A DNA stretch of 39,093 nt, taken from IMG/VR virus record IMGVR_UViG_3300025122_000053, positions 1-39,093 of that record; one strand, given 5' to 3'. Positions 7,068 through 16,243 of the stretch are shown piece after piece. The stretch comes from a virus. A program made the translations under genes and the position numbers. The notes beneath the pieces were generated by a model, which had not been told where the DNA came from, made no database searches, and saw nothing but the letters and a program-made list of their open reading frames with translations. Every line of letters begins with the position of its first letter. Position 1 is the first letter of the stretch.

Positions 7068-8021
7068 ATGGCAGGTAATTCAAACTTCGACTCCCTTATT
7101 TCGACAACTTTACAGAACCATGCATCGAATCTAGAAGATAACGTCTTCAATCCGTTGCCATTGTTCAATTGGTTGTCAAAGAAGGGTAACGTCAAAACCC
7201 TTGGTGGTGGTCGTACAATCGTTAAACCGATTATCGAAGCTAAGAACACGACCGCTGGTGAATACGCATCGTATTCACTTTTGGACACGACACCCCAGGA
7301 TGAGTTTACGAGTGCAGAATATAACATTCGTCAATACTCAGTAAGTATCGCAATTAATGGACTCGAAGAATTTCAAAACTCTTCGGAGTGGGAAATAATT
7401 AATCTTCTCGAAGGGAAGATTAAAAACGCAGAAATGTCCTTACGGGACGTATTAAACACTGACGCATTTGCTTCGCAAAGCGGTAACAAGATCGAAGGAT
7501 TACAAAATCTTGTTAATGATGCTGGTACAGGAACAGTAGGAAATATTAATTCTTCTACTAATACTTATTGGCAGAATCAGAAGCAGCAATCCGTAGGATC
7601 ATTTGCATCTAACGGTGTGGACAAGATGAGAGCTGGTTATAATTCCGCTCTCTACGGTTCTTCCCGTCCAGATGTGATCTTTACGACTGAAGCCGTTTTT
7701 GGATACTACGAAAAAACGATGGCATCCAACGAACGATACCTCACCGTAACTGGTCCTGATGGTACTGGTAAACTTTCATTCCCGCATTTAGCGTTCAAAG
7801 CAACACCTGTTTTATTTGATCGCGCGTGTCCGAGTGGAACAATGTATTTGTTAAATAGTAACCATCTCTTTTTCGAGATGGGTAAAGGTAAGGATTTCGT
7901 TACTACACCATTTGTCCGTCCTGAGAATCAAGACGCAAAAGTTGCCCAGATTTTAGTCTACGGTAACTTAGTTGTTGACTCTCGTCGAACACACTGTGTG
8001 TTAAGCGGAATTACTGCATAA
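7068..8021 (+). CDS. Major capsid protein
   Basis: This 317-residue protein follows the scaffold gene with a strong ribosome site (GGAGGAAG). It shows the layout of HK97-fold coat proteins: an N-terminal arm, an extended beta loop near 55-85, a long helix (about 105-140, EWEIINLLEGKIKNAEMSLR) and an alternating strand/helix C-terminus with VIFTTEAVFGYYE and MYLLNSNHLFF. Genes encoding such proteins are highly expressed. No separate protease gene is present, consistent with scaffold-dependent assembly without maturation cleavage. Confidence 0.85.
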   Translation: MAGNSNFDSLISTTLQNHASNLEDNVFNPLPLFNWLSKKGNVKTLGGGRTIVKPIIEAKNTTAGEYASYSLLDTTPQDEFTSAEYNIRQYSVSIAINGLEEFQNSSEWEIINLLEGKIKNAEMSLRDVLNTDAFASQSGNKIEGLQNLVNDAGTGTVGNINSSTNTYWQNQKQQSVGSFASNGVDKMRAGYNSALYGSSRPDVIFTTEAVFGYYEKTMASNERYLTVTGPDGTGKLSFPHLAFKATPVLFDRACPSGTMYLLNSNHLFFEMGKGKDFVTTPFVRPENQDAKVAQILVYGNLVVDSRRTHCVLSGITA

Positions 8022-8031
8022 GGAGTACTGA

Positions 8032-8301
8032 ATGGCTTTTTCGTTTACAGTCACTGAAAAGGTTCCAAGAGGTAGTCATTGGTTAGCGTTCGGAACTTTT
8101 ACGACCGCAGATGGTGATACTTCAGGCACATTAGATGCTTCAACGCATGGCTTGAATTACATCATGGACCATGACATAAAGTTTGAGGTTGGTGGTGTAG
8201 CTACACCTAATCCAAAGGTTACAATCTCTAGCGGAACTATCACAATAACAGTTGACAATACAGAAGGCTATTCTGGTACTTGGAAACTGTTAGGAAAATA
8301 A
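8032..8301 (+). CDS. Small beta-rich virion protein, possible decoration protein
   Basis: This 89-residue protein comes right after the capsid gene, with AGGAG upstream. It is almost entirely predicted beta strand with Gly/Thr turns (KVTISSGTITITVDNTEG) and ends in WKLLGK. Position and composition fit a capsid decoration or stabilising protein. No specific family recognised. Confidence 0.6.
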   Translation: MAFSFTVTEKVPRGSHWLAFGTFTTADGDTSGTLDASTHGLNYIMDHDIKFEVGGVATPNPKVTISSGTITITVDNTEGYSGTWKLLGK

Positions 8302-8356
8302 CTCATTATGAAGCTCGGGAAACCTTGAAGCTTCTGGTGAAAGGAGAAAAGAATAA

Positions 8357-8803
8357 TTGAATACGCAACGCATTAACAGAACCGATGCAGAAACCATTCG
8401 TTTAGTTGTTAAAAACGTAGATGGTGGTGGATCAATTACCACAGGTGCTGGTGTTTGTTTAGTACAAGCCGGTGCTTCTATTGATGGAGTTAGCGCAGTT
8501 AATTCAACGGCTGCTACAATCAGTGGTTTTGGTGGTGTTGCAAAGCAAGACATAGCGATCAACGGTTACGGACAAGTAACTGCTTGGGGTTATGCCGCGT
8601 CAGTTCTAGTTTCACACGTAGGGACTTCTATCACGATTACTCGTGGTGATACCCTCAAACCTGGTGCAGTAGCTGGAACATTTTTCAGTTCACTTACCAA
8701 CCAAGCTCTTTCAACCCTACTCTACAGATACGTCAAAGCAGCAGAAACACCCGCTGCCGTTTCAGCACAAGTCTGGATTAAGGGATTTGTAAGAGGCCTT
8801 TAA
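8357..8803 (+). CDS. Hypothetical virion protein
   Basis: This 148-residue protein is rich in Gly, Ala, Thr and Val and probably beta-structured. It starts at a TTG with AAAGGAG about ten bases upstream. Located between the capsid gene and the glycosylation genes, it is probably a structural or second decoration protein. No catalytic motif is visible. Confidence 0.6.
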   Translation: MNTQRINRTDAETIRLVVKNVDGGGSITTGAGVCLVQAGASIDGVSAVNSTAATISGFGGVAKQDIAINGYGQVTAWGYAASVLVSHVGTSITITRGDTLKPGAVAGTFFSSLTNQALSTLLYRYVKAAETPAAVSAQVWIKGFVRGL

Positions 8804-8819
8804 TTTAAGGAAACGCTCA

Positions 8820-9011
8820 ATGTGGACACCTACATGTTTTGTAAAACGACCTTTTGGAAAACCTCTGGAGGTGTCCCGTTGTCGTACAGATTATGCTTTA
8901 GTGACCGATGATCAATCGTGTTTAAAGAAACACGCTGGTCACTATGTTGCACAACCTGTAGTAATTAAATATTGGGAGAGAATTTCTATATGGCTGAGAA
9001 TCATAAGGTAG
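8820..9011 (+). CDS. Small hypothetical protein (63 aa)
   Basis: It starts at an ATG with AAGGAAAC upstream, three residues-worth after the previous gene, and overlaps the glycosyltransferase start by 22 bases. It contains three cysteines and basic segments, with a hydrophobic Trp/Ile-rich end. It has no recognised family and may be only an open leader region before the transferase gene. Confidence 0.4.
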   Translation: MWTPTCFVKRPFGKPLEVSRCRTDYALVTDDQSCLKKHAGHYVAQPVVIKYWERISIWLRIIR

Positions 9012-9733
9012 TAAAAGTTGCTATTGCAATTCCGAATAACGGATATACACAAGTAGAATCCTATGAAAACAGACTCTTAAACTTTTTGCATTTAGGAAGA
9101 TTGGCCGAAAGAAGTAAGAACGAACCTGTTGAATTTGATTTCTATTTCTTTGTAATAGGAAGAACTTTTACCCCTATGGCTAGAGAAGAAGCTGTTAAGA
9201 ATTCTCTAGAGGCTGGAATGGATTATCTGTGGATGATTGATGACGATATGATCGCAGATAACGATATTTTTGAAAGATTATACAGACACGATGTTGATAT
9301 CGTTGGTGGACTAGCATTCACAAGGAATCCACCCTTCAAACCCGTTATCTATTCTTGTATAGATGGCTGGGATCCTATTGATAAGAAAGATTACTTTATC
9401 AACCATTACATCATGAATTATCCAAAAGATAAGTTGGTTGAATGTGATGCATTTGGTTTCGGTACAGCTCTTATTAAAATGGATGTGTTTAGAAAAATGA
9501 AACCACCTTATTTTGCTCTATCATCACAAACAGGTGAAGACATTCTCTTTTGTTACAACGCTAAGAAGTATGGTTTTAAAGTTTATGTTGATACATCTAC
9601 AAAGTTAGGTCATCTAGGAAATCCAATTAAAGTGACTGAAGATTCAGCTCATGCTTATTGGAAAGAAAGCAACCTACAAGTAGAGAGACACAACGGTGAA
9701 TACATCAAATACAAAACGACAGAGGTGTCATGA
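8990..9733 (+). CDS. GT-A type glycosyltransferase
   Basis: This 247-residue protein begins with a Rossmann-like VKVAIAIPNNGYT strand, has a central TPMAREEAVKNSLEAGMDYL helix-strand and the acidic motif IDDDM (84-86 DDD), which in GT-A folds coordinates the metal and sugar nucleotide. VGGLAFTRNPP follows, and a GEDILFCYNAKKYG segment matches the acceptor-site helix. The ATG at 8990 is chosen over an upstream TTG because GGGAGAG is correctly spaced. First of three overlapping sugar-modification genes. Acceptor unknown: virion protein or host glycan. Confidence 0.8.
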   Translation: MAENHKVVKVAIAIPNNGYTQVESYENRLLNFLHLGRLAERSKNEPVEFDFYFFVIGRTFTPMAREEAVKNSLEAGMDYLWMIDDDMIADNDIFERLYRHDVDIVGGLAFTRNPPFKPVIYSCIDGWDPIDKKDYFINHYIMNYPKDKLVECDAFGFGTALIKMDVFRKMKPPYFALSSQTGEDILFCYNAKKYGFKVYVDTSTKLGHLGNPIKVTEDSAHAYWKESNLQVERHNGEYIKYKTTEVS

Positions 9734-10980
9734 TAGCAACAGTGATAATTCCAACATATGATTCAATTGATTACCTGAAGAATTGCGTAGAGTCTATTCT
9801 AAAACACAACCAAGGTATTGCAGATATAGTTGTTGTTAATAACGGCAAAGCTCCATTAGAAACTATATTACCTAAAGATAAATTACTTAAGATTGTTAAT
9901 ACAGAGAAAAACCTTGGATGGGAAGGTGGTTTAAAAGAAGGTCTTAAACACACGGATAGCGAATTTATTGTGTTTATGAATGATGATACCTTTGTTCCTC
10001 AGACATCAAGTCACTGGCTAATTAACCTATTGTTTCCATTTCACGATAAGAAAGTAGCAGCGGTTGGACCTACTTCAAATTGCGTATCAGGATTACAAAA
10101 CATATTTCACCCTAATACACCTAAAGACATTGTAACTACAAGTTATTTAATTGGATTTTGCGTAGCGGTAAGAAGAAGTGCTTTAGAAGAGGTTGGTGGA
10201 ATCGATGACACGCTTCCTGGGGGGGATGACTTCGATTTATCAATGAGATTCTTAAAAGCTGGTTATAAGCTTTTAATTCAACCAAGCGTGATGATCTATC
10301 ATCATGGTTTTGTGACAGGAACTAAAGTTCATGGTCTACCAGATCAACCTATGGGCTGGAACTCGATTGATATGATTGATAGAACCAATAAAGCTTTAAT
10401 TCAAAAGCATGGTTTTAAATTATTCCTCGAGTGTCAAAGGCAGCCAATAGAGGGTATTCACGAAATGAAAGAAGGGGATATGGAAGGGGATCTTGTTAGA
10501 AGCTATATCACAGGCGAACAAGTTGTTGAACTGGGTTGTGGCTTCAGAAAAACAATTGAAAACTCTATAGGTGTAGATAGGATTAAAAAAGGAGATGCAA
10601 TTTCAACCCTTAGCAATGAATTAAGTGTTGCTGACATTGAAGCAAATGCAGAAGAAGAGTTACCGTTTGAAACAGATAGTGTAGATACGATTATAGCTAG
10701 ACATTTATTAGAACATTGTGTGGATCTATCGAAGACCATTAAAGAGTGGCGAAGAGTATTAAAACCTGATGGACGGCTTATCATTGCCGTTCCAGATCAA
10801 ACGATAGGCGATACCATTCCAATGAATCCAGAACCCGTTCATGCCTTTACTAAATCAAGCTTACCTTCATTATTAGAGATGTTCGGTTTCCATGTTGTTG
10901 CAAATGTTGATGTAGAGAATTTTGTGAGTTTTGTAACGGTAGCTGAAAAGGTTAAAAAAGGGGCTGAAATCTATGCATAG
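9730..10980 (+). CDS. Family 2 glycosyltransferase fused to SAM methyltransferase
   Basis: This 416-residue protein has two domains. Residues 1-235 are a GT2 transferase: VIIPTYDSIDYL, NLGWEGG, MNDDTF (metal-binding NDD at 84-86) and GGDDFDLSMRFLKAGYKL, the usual conserved acceptor-site helix. Residues about 258-400 form a class I methyltransferase: VVELGCG (265-271) binds S-adenosylmethionine, then ARHLLEHC and WRRVLKPDGRLIIAVPD as in type 11 methyltransferases. It overlaps both neighbours by a few bases. The fusion suggests one enzyme adds and then methylates a sugar, or modifies a glycan and its carrier together. Confidence 0.85.
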   Translation: MIATVIIPTYDSIDYLKNCVESILKHNQGIADIVVVNNGKAPLETILPKDKLLKIVNTEKNLGWEGGLKEGLKHTDSEFIVFMNDDTFVPQTSSHWLINLLFPFHDKKVAAVGPTSNCVSGLQNIFHPNTPKDIVTTSYLIGFCVAVRRSALEEVGGIDDTLPGGDDFDLSMRFLKAGYKLLIQPSVMIYHHGFVTGTKVHGLPDQPMGWNSIDMIDRTNKALIQKHGFKLFLECQRQPIEGIHEMKEGDMEGDLVRSYITGEQVVELGCGFRKTIENSIGVDRIKKGDAISTLSNELSVADIEANAEEELPFETDSVDTIIARHLLEHCVDLSKTIKEWRRVLKPDGRLIIAVPDQTIGDTIPMNPEPVHAFTKSSLPSLLEMFGFHVVANVDVENFVSFVTVAEKVKKGAEIYA

Positions 10981-11851
10981 ACTAGCGATATACTATGAAA
11001 ATCGATTAGGACGCAATGATGGAAATCCATTATATGTGTGGAATGATTTAAAAAACAGACAGAAGGATAACGAATTAGAAATAGACCATTTTATTCCAGA
11101 TGGAGATGTGCATGTATTTGGTAATTATGATTTTCATCTTTATGTTGATTGGGGTGAAGATGCCCTATATGGAATGCTACCTTACGTTCCTTTCAAGACT
11201 CCTAAACCAAATCTATGTTGGATGAGTGACACCCACCTAGATGGTGGTTGGAGACTAGAAAAGGCTAAAGAATTTGATATTGTTTTCTTCGCTCAACAGA
11301 GTGCAGTAGAAGATGCTAAGAAAGCTGGAATTGAACATGCCTTGTGGCTTCCTCACGCGGTCTGTCCACAAGCCTATCCTAATTACGAAATACCTGGAAA
11401 GAAAACTGACATTTGTTTTGTAGGTCATATTAACTCCGGCAACAGGATAGATGCTTTGGATACCATGTTTAAAGAATTTCCAAACTTCTTTTACGGACAA
11501 AGACTATTTGAAGAAGCTGCAAGAAAGTATTGTGAATCTAAAATAGTATTTAATATCTCCATTAAAGATGATCTCAATATGCGTTGCTTTGAAGCCTTAG
11601 CAACAGGATCTTTTTTACTAACCAATGACATCCCAGAACTTCATGCTGTATTCGAAGATGGCAAACATCTTGTTACCTACAAGGACATGGATGAGGCTGT
11701 TGAGAAGGCGAAGTATTATATAGAGCATGATGAAGAAAGAGAAAAGATAGCAAGAGAAGGAATGCGATACGTATTAGAGAATCACACGATTCATCATCGC
11801 GTTAATAGAATGTTAGAAGAAATCAATAAGAAATTAGAGGTGAAAGTTTGA
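10973..11851 (+). CDS. CgeB-like (GT-B) glycosyltransferase
   Basis: This 292-residue protein has a loose N-terminal domain (DVHVFGNYDFHLYVDWGED) and a C-terminal GT-B half: DICFVGHINSGNR, FNISIKDDLNMRCFEALATG, and LTNDIPELHAVFEDGKHLV, matching the nucleotide-sugar site of CgeB/Glyco_trans_1_2 proteins. The C-terminal helix AREGMRYVLENHTIHHRV is also typical. It overlaps the upstream transferase by 8 bases and the adaptor gene by 4 bases, so the cassette is fused into the structural operon and expressed with it. Confidence 0.8.
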   Translation: MHRLAIYYENRLGRNDGNPLYVWNDLKNRQKDNELEIDHFIPDGDVHVFGNYDFHLYVDWGEDALYGMLPYVPFKTPKPNLCWMSDTHLDGGWRLEKAKEFDIVFFAQQSAVEDAKKAGIEHALWLPHAVCPQAYPNYEIPGKKTDICFVGHINSGNRIDALDTMFKEFPNFFYGQRLFEEAARKYCESKIVFNISIKDDLNMRCFEALATGSFLLTNDIPELHAVFEDGKHLVTYKDMDEAVEKAKYYIEHDEEREKIAREGMRYVLENHTIHHRVNRMLEEINKKLEVKV

Positions 11852-12768
11852 CATCGAGTGAAATGCGTTTAGAAGTTGGAGCTTTACTAGGAGTAACAAC
11901 TCTTACGAGTTTAGCGACATCTGTAAATAACAGACTTTTTAGAGCTATAAACCAAGCGAAAGATAGAGTGTTAAGCGACATTAGAATGCTTGGTATGAAG
12001 TCCACGACATTTTCAACAGTTAGTTCGCAGTTCCTTTATGAACCTGTAGAAGATTTAGGTCACATCCTATCTCTTAGACAGTACACAACCCCAACAAAAC
12101 TTCAACCGATTGACTCAGCTTTATTTTATGAAAAGGTTCCAGACCCCTCAAATAATGGGGCTAGCGGGACGCCTACATATTACGTAACTCGATTAGGATT
12201 ATCAGATGCTGGGTTTAACCAGATAGGTTTGTATCCAGTTCCTGATGCAGCTATTACGATGTACCTCACGTATAGAATGCTTATGAGAGATTTTGCGAAT
12301 GATGATTATGAAACAGGTACCATAACTTTTACCAACGGTGATGCGACTATTGCTGGCAGTGGGACAACTTTTACGGCTGCCATGGTTGGAAGGTATATAA
12401 AAGATGGCAATGGATATTGGTATAAAATTAAAACATTTACTAACACAACAAGTATGGAACTAGAAAAAGATTATGTTGGTACAACAGAAGCTGGAGTAAC
12501 TACTCATATAGCAGAACGCTTTGCTTTAATGGGACAAGAGGATTCAGCTGATTACGCCATAGCTACATACGCAAAATATTTAATAACACTTACAGATAGA
12601 AACCATATAGAACTAGCTGCTTTGTTGAAAGCAGAATACGACACACAAATAAGATCTTTAAGATCAACTCTTAACTCAGATCTAGATGATCTGTTGAGAA
12701 TAGCTCCAGACAACTTCGGAACACGTAACTCATTTGTTCACTTACCCTACCAATTTGACGAGTATTAA
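11848..12768 (+). CDS. Head-to-tail adaptor protein
   Basis: This 306-residue protein starts at a TTG overlapping the previous stop, with GAGGTG upstream. The N-terminus is helical (NRLFRAINQAKDRVLSDIR), as in phage adaptor/gp4-type proteins that dock on the portal. The middle (about 150-215) is a small beta insertion (TITFTNGDATIAGSGTTFTA), and the C-terminus is helical. It precedes the large tail protein, the usual gene order for adaptor then tail nozzle. Assignment from position and architecture. Confidence 0.65.
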   Translation: MTSSEMRLEVGALLGVTTLTSLATSVNNRLFRAINQAKDRVLSDIRMLGMKSTTFSTVSSQFLYEPVEDLGHILSLRQYTTPTKLQPIDSALFYEKVPDPSNNGASGTPTYYVTRLGLSDAGFNQIGLYPVPDAAITMYLTYRMLMRDFANDDYETGTITFTNGDATIAGSGTTFTAAMVGRYIKDGNGYWYKIKTFTNTTSMELEKDYVGTTEAGVTTHIAERFALMGQEDSADYAIATYAKYLITLTDRNHIELAALLKAEYDTQIRSLRSTLNSDLDDLLRIAPDNFGTRNSFVHLPYQFDEY

Positions 12769-15294
12769 ATGAAAGCATTAAAAATATTTATTCTTACAAT
12801 TTTAGTCATTTCTATTTACCGAATTATATTCAGTGAATATGAAAGACACTATGGCCTCGATAAGGGATTGAATAATACGACTAATAAGATTTTGCTTATG
12901 CCTGAAGAGGCATTGGAGGCAAAAAATGTTTATTACGATAGCAAACGCGTCGTTAAGCGTCCAGGATTTGACATTGTTGCTACTTACTCTACTTCTTCTG
13001 AGAACGATAACATTTTTGGATTAGCGGATTATACAGTTTTAGGTAAGGCAGTCATGGCTACGCCTTATTGGGAAGTTCATTTTAGAAATGACGCTTCTGA
13101 TGGTTTAGTAGCAACCGCAAACGCTACAGTTGCTTTATATAAAACAGCTACGAATGTAAGCGTTGATCATGATCTTTCAAGATTTCCTAAGGGAACATTT
13201 TCTTTTCCATCAGGAGTAGAAACAAATTATTTTGATTGTGTACAAATGGCTGGCGTGCTTTATTGTGCGACAGCTCAGACAGGAGGTATCCCTAACCCAG
13301 ACTTAACTCCTGGATACGTAAAACCAGTTGAAAATGTAAAGTTTAATGCAAAAGCATCAGATAATTTAATTGAAAGTTTTGATACTGTTGGTGATTGGTC
13401 TTGTTTAACCGATTGCGGTTCTACTTCCGCTCAACCTGGAAAACGAGTTGAAGGAACTAATATCGTAGGATTTGATGTTACTGCTACAACTACTACTACC
13501 GTTGGGATGCAAAATACTGGTATAGATTCATTAGATTTAGAGGGACATAAAGATGGTTTAATTTATATAGAGTTTCCTGGAACCAATGATTCTATTAGTC
13601 CTATTCTAGTAAGATTTTCAACGGCTGGAGTAGGGGCTGATTACAGACAACATAGCATTACTCATAGTGGAGAAACTGGATATTATAGAATTGATTTAGA
13701 TACAACAACAGCAACATCTGGTTCTACAGATGAAAATGATATAACCGAAATTAATATCTATGTTCAAAGAACAAATGCCACAGATTCGCTAGGCACTCAT
13801 TATTTTGATGCCCTCACTTTCCTACCAGAATTCCATAAGATGGGTGTGCCAGCAGTAACAGATACTTTAAGTGGAGCTACAGGTGCAGCGGGAGTATTAA
13901 CTGGAGATTATAAATATAGATTTTCATGTGTTCATTGGGATGGATCTGAAGGTAATTGTAGTGCAGCTAGTGCTACAGTAACTGCAGCTTCAGATAAAAT
14001 AGATTTAACTTCAATGGCTGAATGTGATGGCACCTATGGTCCTGTTAGATATAAAAATATTTATAGAACTAAAGCAGGTGGATCTAATTACTTCTATGTA
14101 GCACAAATCCCTAATGTTGACACAACTTATACCGATAACACAGCAGACACTTCTTTAGGTGACTTCGCTCCTATACTAGGAGACAGCTTAAATGATAATG
14201 GAGTACCCCCAGCAGTTAAATATCTTGAAGTATTTAAAAATAGGATATGGGGTGCTGGAGATGAGGATCAACCTTCCAGGCTATACTTTTCAGAAATCAG
14301 TGGATCAGGAGCTGAACCAGAATCTTGGAGACAGGTAGATTTCTTAGATATTAACAAAGATGATGGACAAGCTATTACAGGTTTATTTGCTTCAGCTAAT
14401 TCCATATTTGTTTTTAAGTCTGGAAGTGTGTGGGAAGTAAGAGGTGATAATCCTAACAACCATGTTGTATCTCTTATAAGCACTAATAGAGGCACTACAT
14501 CTAATAGATCTTTAGTAGAAGTTGATGGCATTGTTTATTTCATAGATAAGTATGGTGTCTATGCTTTTAATCAGGAGGAACAGTTTGTAGAAATATCTGC
14601 TCCTATTAGAGAATCCTTATTTACAGATTTAGATACGACTGAATTAAAAGCATTTGCAGAGTATTATCCAAAGCATAGACAAATATGGTTTATGCTTCCA
14701 GCAGATACCACTTGGGGAAATGACACCTTAGCGATATTCCATTTAGATAATGGTGCATGGAGTAGCTATACCTTTGAAGAGGAATCAGGTTGTGGAACTT
14801 CTAGTGTTACAGCTTTAAATTGGTCTGAAGAAGATGAGAATACTTCTAGAATGCATATTGGGACAGGTGCACAAGGTGTATTTAGATATGAACGAGATAC
14901 TAGTGATACCTTGTTAACTTCAGACGCTAGTGATGGAACGTGTGCGATAGATGCATCCTTTCAAACTAAGTATTTTTATCAGGAACAATCTCAAGACGGT
15001 GGACCTATTAAAGAAAAGATCTACGATCACTTCTATACCTTGTTCGAGGTAGAAGCTAGTGGTGATGCTGTAGTTGCTTGGGACTTTGATTATGAATCAG
15101 CTTTTTCAGATTCAAATACAGTCACCTTAACAGGTAACGCTAACCAAGACGTGCTTTATAAGAAGGTATTTTTTGAAGGCAGTTCTGGAGACAACCGAAG
15201 TGTTTCTTTTAGGATTACTGATAATTCCACTACAGATGTATTTACGTTATTAGGTCTTGAAACGCATTTCAAGAAAATAGGAGGGGATAGGTGA
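12769..15294 (+). CDS. Large tail nozzle/stabilisation protein with hydrophobic N-terminus
   Basis: This 841-residue beta-rich protein resembles the DNA-stabilisation or tail nozzle proteins of short-tailed phages: KILLMPEEALEAKNVYYD followed by RVVKRPGF is their typical opening, and repeated Thr/Ser/Asp strands suit a beta-propeller. Unexpectedly the reading frame opens with a basic, strongly hydrophobic 20-residue stretch (LKIFILTILVISIYRIIF). No better start codon lies between it and the conserved opening, and the ribosome site is weak. The hydrophobic start could be a real signal-anchor or an upstream extension that is not translated. Confidence 0.7.
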   Translation: MKALKIFILTILVISIYRIIFSEYERHYGLDKGLNNTTNKILLMPEEALEAKNVYYDSKRVVKRPGFDIVATYSTSSENDNIFGLADYTVLGKAVMATPYWEVHFRNDASDGLVATANATVALYKTATNVSVDHDLSRFPKGTFSFPSGVETNYFDCVQMAGVLYCATAQTGGIPNPDLTPGYVKPVENVKFNAKASDNLIESFDTVGDWSCLTDCGSTSAQPGKRVEGTNIVGFDVTATTTTTVGMQNTGIDSLDLEGHKDGLIYIEFPGTNDSISPILVRFSTAGVGADYRQHSITHSGETGYYRIDLDTTTATSGSTDENDITEINIYVQRTNATDSLGTHYFDALTFLPEFHKMGVPAVTDTLSGATGAAGVLTGDYKYRFSCVHWDGSEGNCSAASATVTAASDKIDLTSMAECDGTYGPVRYKNIYRTKAGGSNYFYVAQIPNVDTTYTDNTADTSLGDFAPILGDSLNDNGVPPAVKYLEVFKNRIWGAGDEDQPSRLYFSEISGSGAEPESWRQVDFLDINKDDGQAITGLFASANSIFVFKSGSVWEVRGDNPNNHVVSLISTNRGTTSNRSLVEVDGIVYFIDKYGVYAFNQEEQFVEISAPIRESLFTDLDTTELKAFAEYYPKHRQIWFMLPADTTWGNDTLAIFHLDNGAWSSYTFEEESGCGTSSVTALNWSEEDENTSRMHIGTGAQGVFRYERDTSDTLLTSDASDGTCAIDASFQTKYFYQEQSQDGGPIKEKIYDHFYTLFEVEASGDAVVAWDFDYESAFSDSNTVTLTGNANQDVLYKKVFFEGSSGDNRSVSFRITDNSTTDVFTLLGLETHFKKIGGDR

Positions 15295-15827
15295 GCAAGC
15301 TTACATTCCCATTTCTACCTAAAAGCACAACATCTATGAAGAAGTTATCTCTTCTTTTTGAGTATCTTCAAGGTTGGGGGGAGTCAAACGGATTAGGTCA
15401 TTCATCTAAATACATCGATGTTACCTTTAATGCTAATCAATCTATTCCTGATAATACTAGCACTGATCTTGTTTGGGATAGAATTCTTGAAGATGACGAT
15501 AACGTTTATGATGGAACTACAGGTGAGTATGTTTGTCCGACAGACGGGATCTATTCATTTATGACGTATTTACGATATTCTATGAACGATGGCGATCTCG
15601 CTTTGGTTTTTTTACGTATCAATAACGGGAGTAGGTCACATAGAGGTAGTGGAGATCTGACGGGCGCAGCGAACTCAGTAATATTAGTACATGGAAATTG
15701 GTCTCTTAAATTAATTGCTGGAGATCGTGTAAAAGTTGTTGCCCACCATATAAGTGGTGGCAGCATTTCATTGATAGCCACAGCAGCTCAATCAGAGTTC
15801 ATAGCCTACAGAGAAAGAATACTATGA
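15291..15827 (+). CDS. C1q-like jelly-roll virion protein
   Basis: This 178-residue protein starts at a GTG with GGAGG six bases upstream. Residues about 45-175 form a C1q/TNF-like jelly roll: TGEYVCPTDGIYSFMTYLRY is the characteristic strand pair, followed by LALVFLRINNGSR and a C-terminal IATAAQSEFIAYR strand. Such trimeric domains cap phage fibres and bind receptors or assist trimerisation. The gene fibre at 24149-26470 ends in a similar domain, so the two may be related tips. Position right after the nozzle suggests attachment to the tail hub. Confidence 0.7.
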   Translation: MSKLTFPFLPKSTTSMKKLSLLFEYLQGWGESNGLGHSSKYIDVTFNANQSIPDNTSTDLVWDRILEDDDNVYDGTTGEYVCPTDGIYSFMTYLRYSMNDGDLALVFLRINNGSRSHRGSGDLTGAANSVILVHGNWSLKLIAGDRVKVVAHHISGGSISLIATAAQSEFIAYRERIL

Positions 15828-16243
15828 AGATAACTGTTAAAAAAGAACATAAACCTAACATACTTCATGATGAAATATTAGAAGCCCTTCCTGAATTACG
15901 CGGTACATTAGAAGATGGTATTTACCATAAAGCTAAACTCAAGGTTTCTCTTAGCGATAATTTAACCACGTTTGAGTTTCCTGATAATGTTGATGCTACT
16001 GTAATACAAAACGTAATTGAGAGCCATGACAGTAAGAAGAAAACAAAAGAAGAACTTAGAAATAAAAGAAGAAAAGAAAGCAAAGATCTATACGATCAAC
16101 ATAAATTCTTAACTGTAAGAGACATTAATAACATGTTAGCAAGCGTTAAAACATTGGAGGAAATGAAAGTGGCAGTAAGAAGAATAGCAAGCCTCTTACT
16201 ATATCAAGCGAAATATTTAGATGTACAAGAGGAGGATAATTGA
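15824..16243 (+). CDS. Hypothetical protein (139 aa)
   Basis: The protein begins with a strand-rich part (1-60) and continues in a strongly charged helix (KKKTKEELRNKRRKESKDLY) and a C-terminal helix pair. It overlaps the C1q-like gene by 4 bases and the next gene by 4 bases. It could be a tail-assembly helper; no family recognised. Confidence 0.6.
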   Translation: MKITVKKEHKPNILHDEILEALPELRGTLEDGIYHKAKLKVSLSDNLTTFEFPDNVDATVIQNVIESHDSKKKTKEELRNKRRKESKDLYDQHKFLTVRDINNMLASVKTLEEMKVAVRRIASLLLYQAKYLDVQEEDN

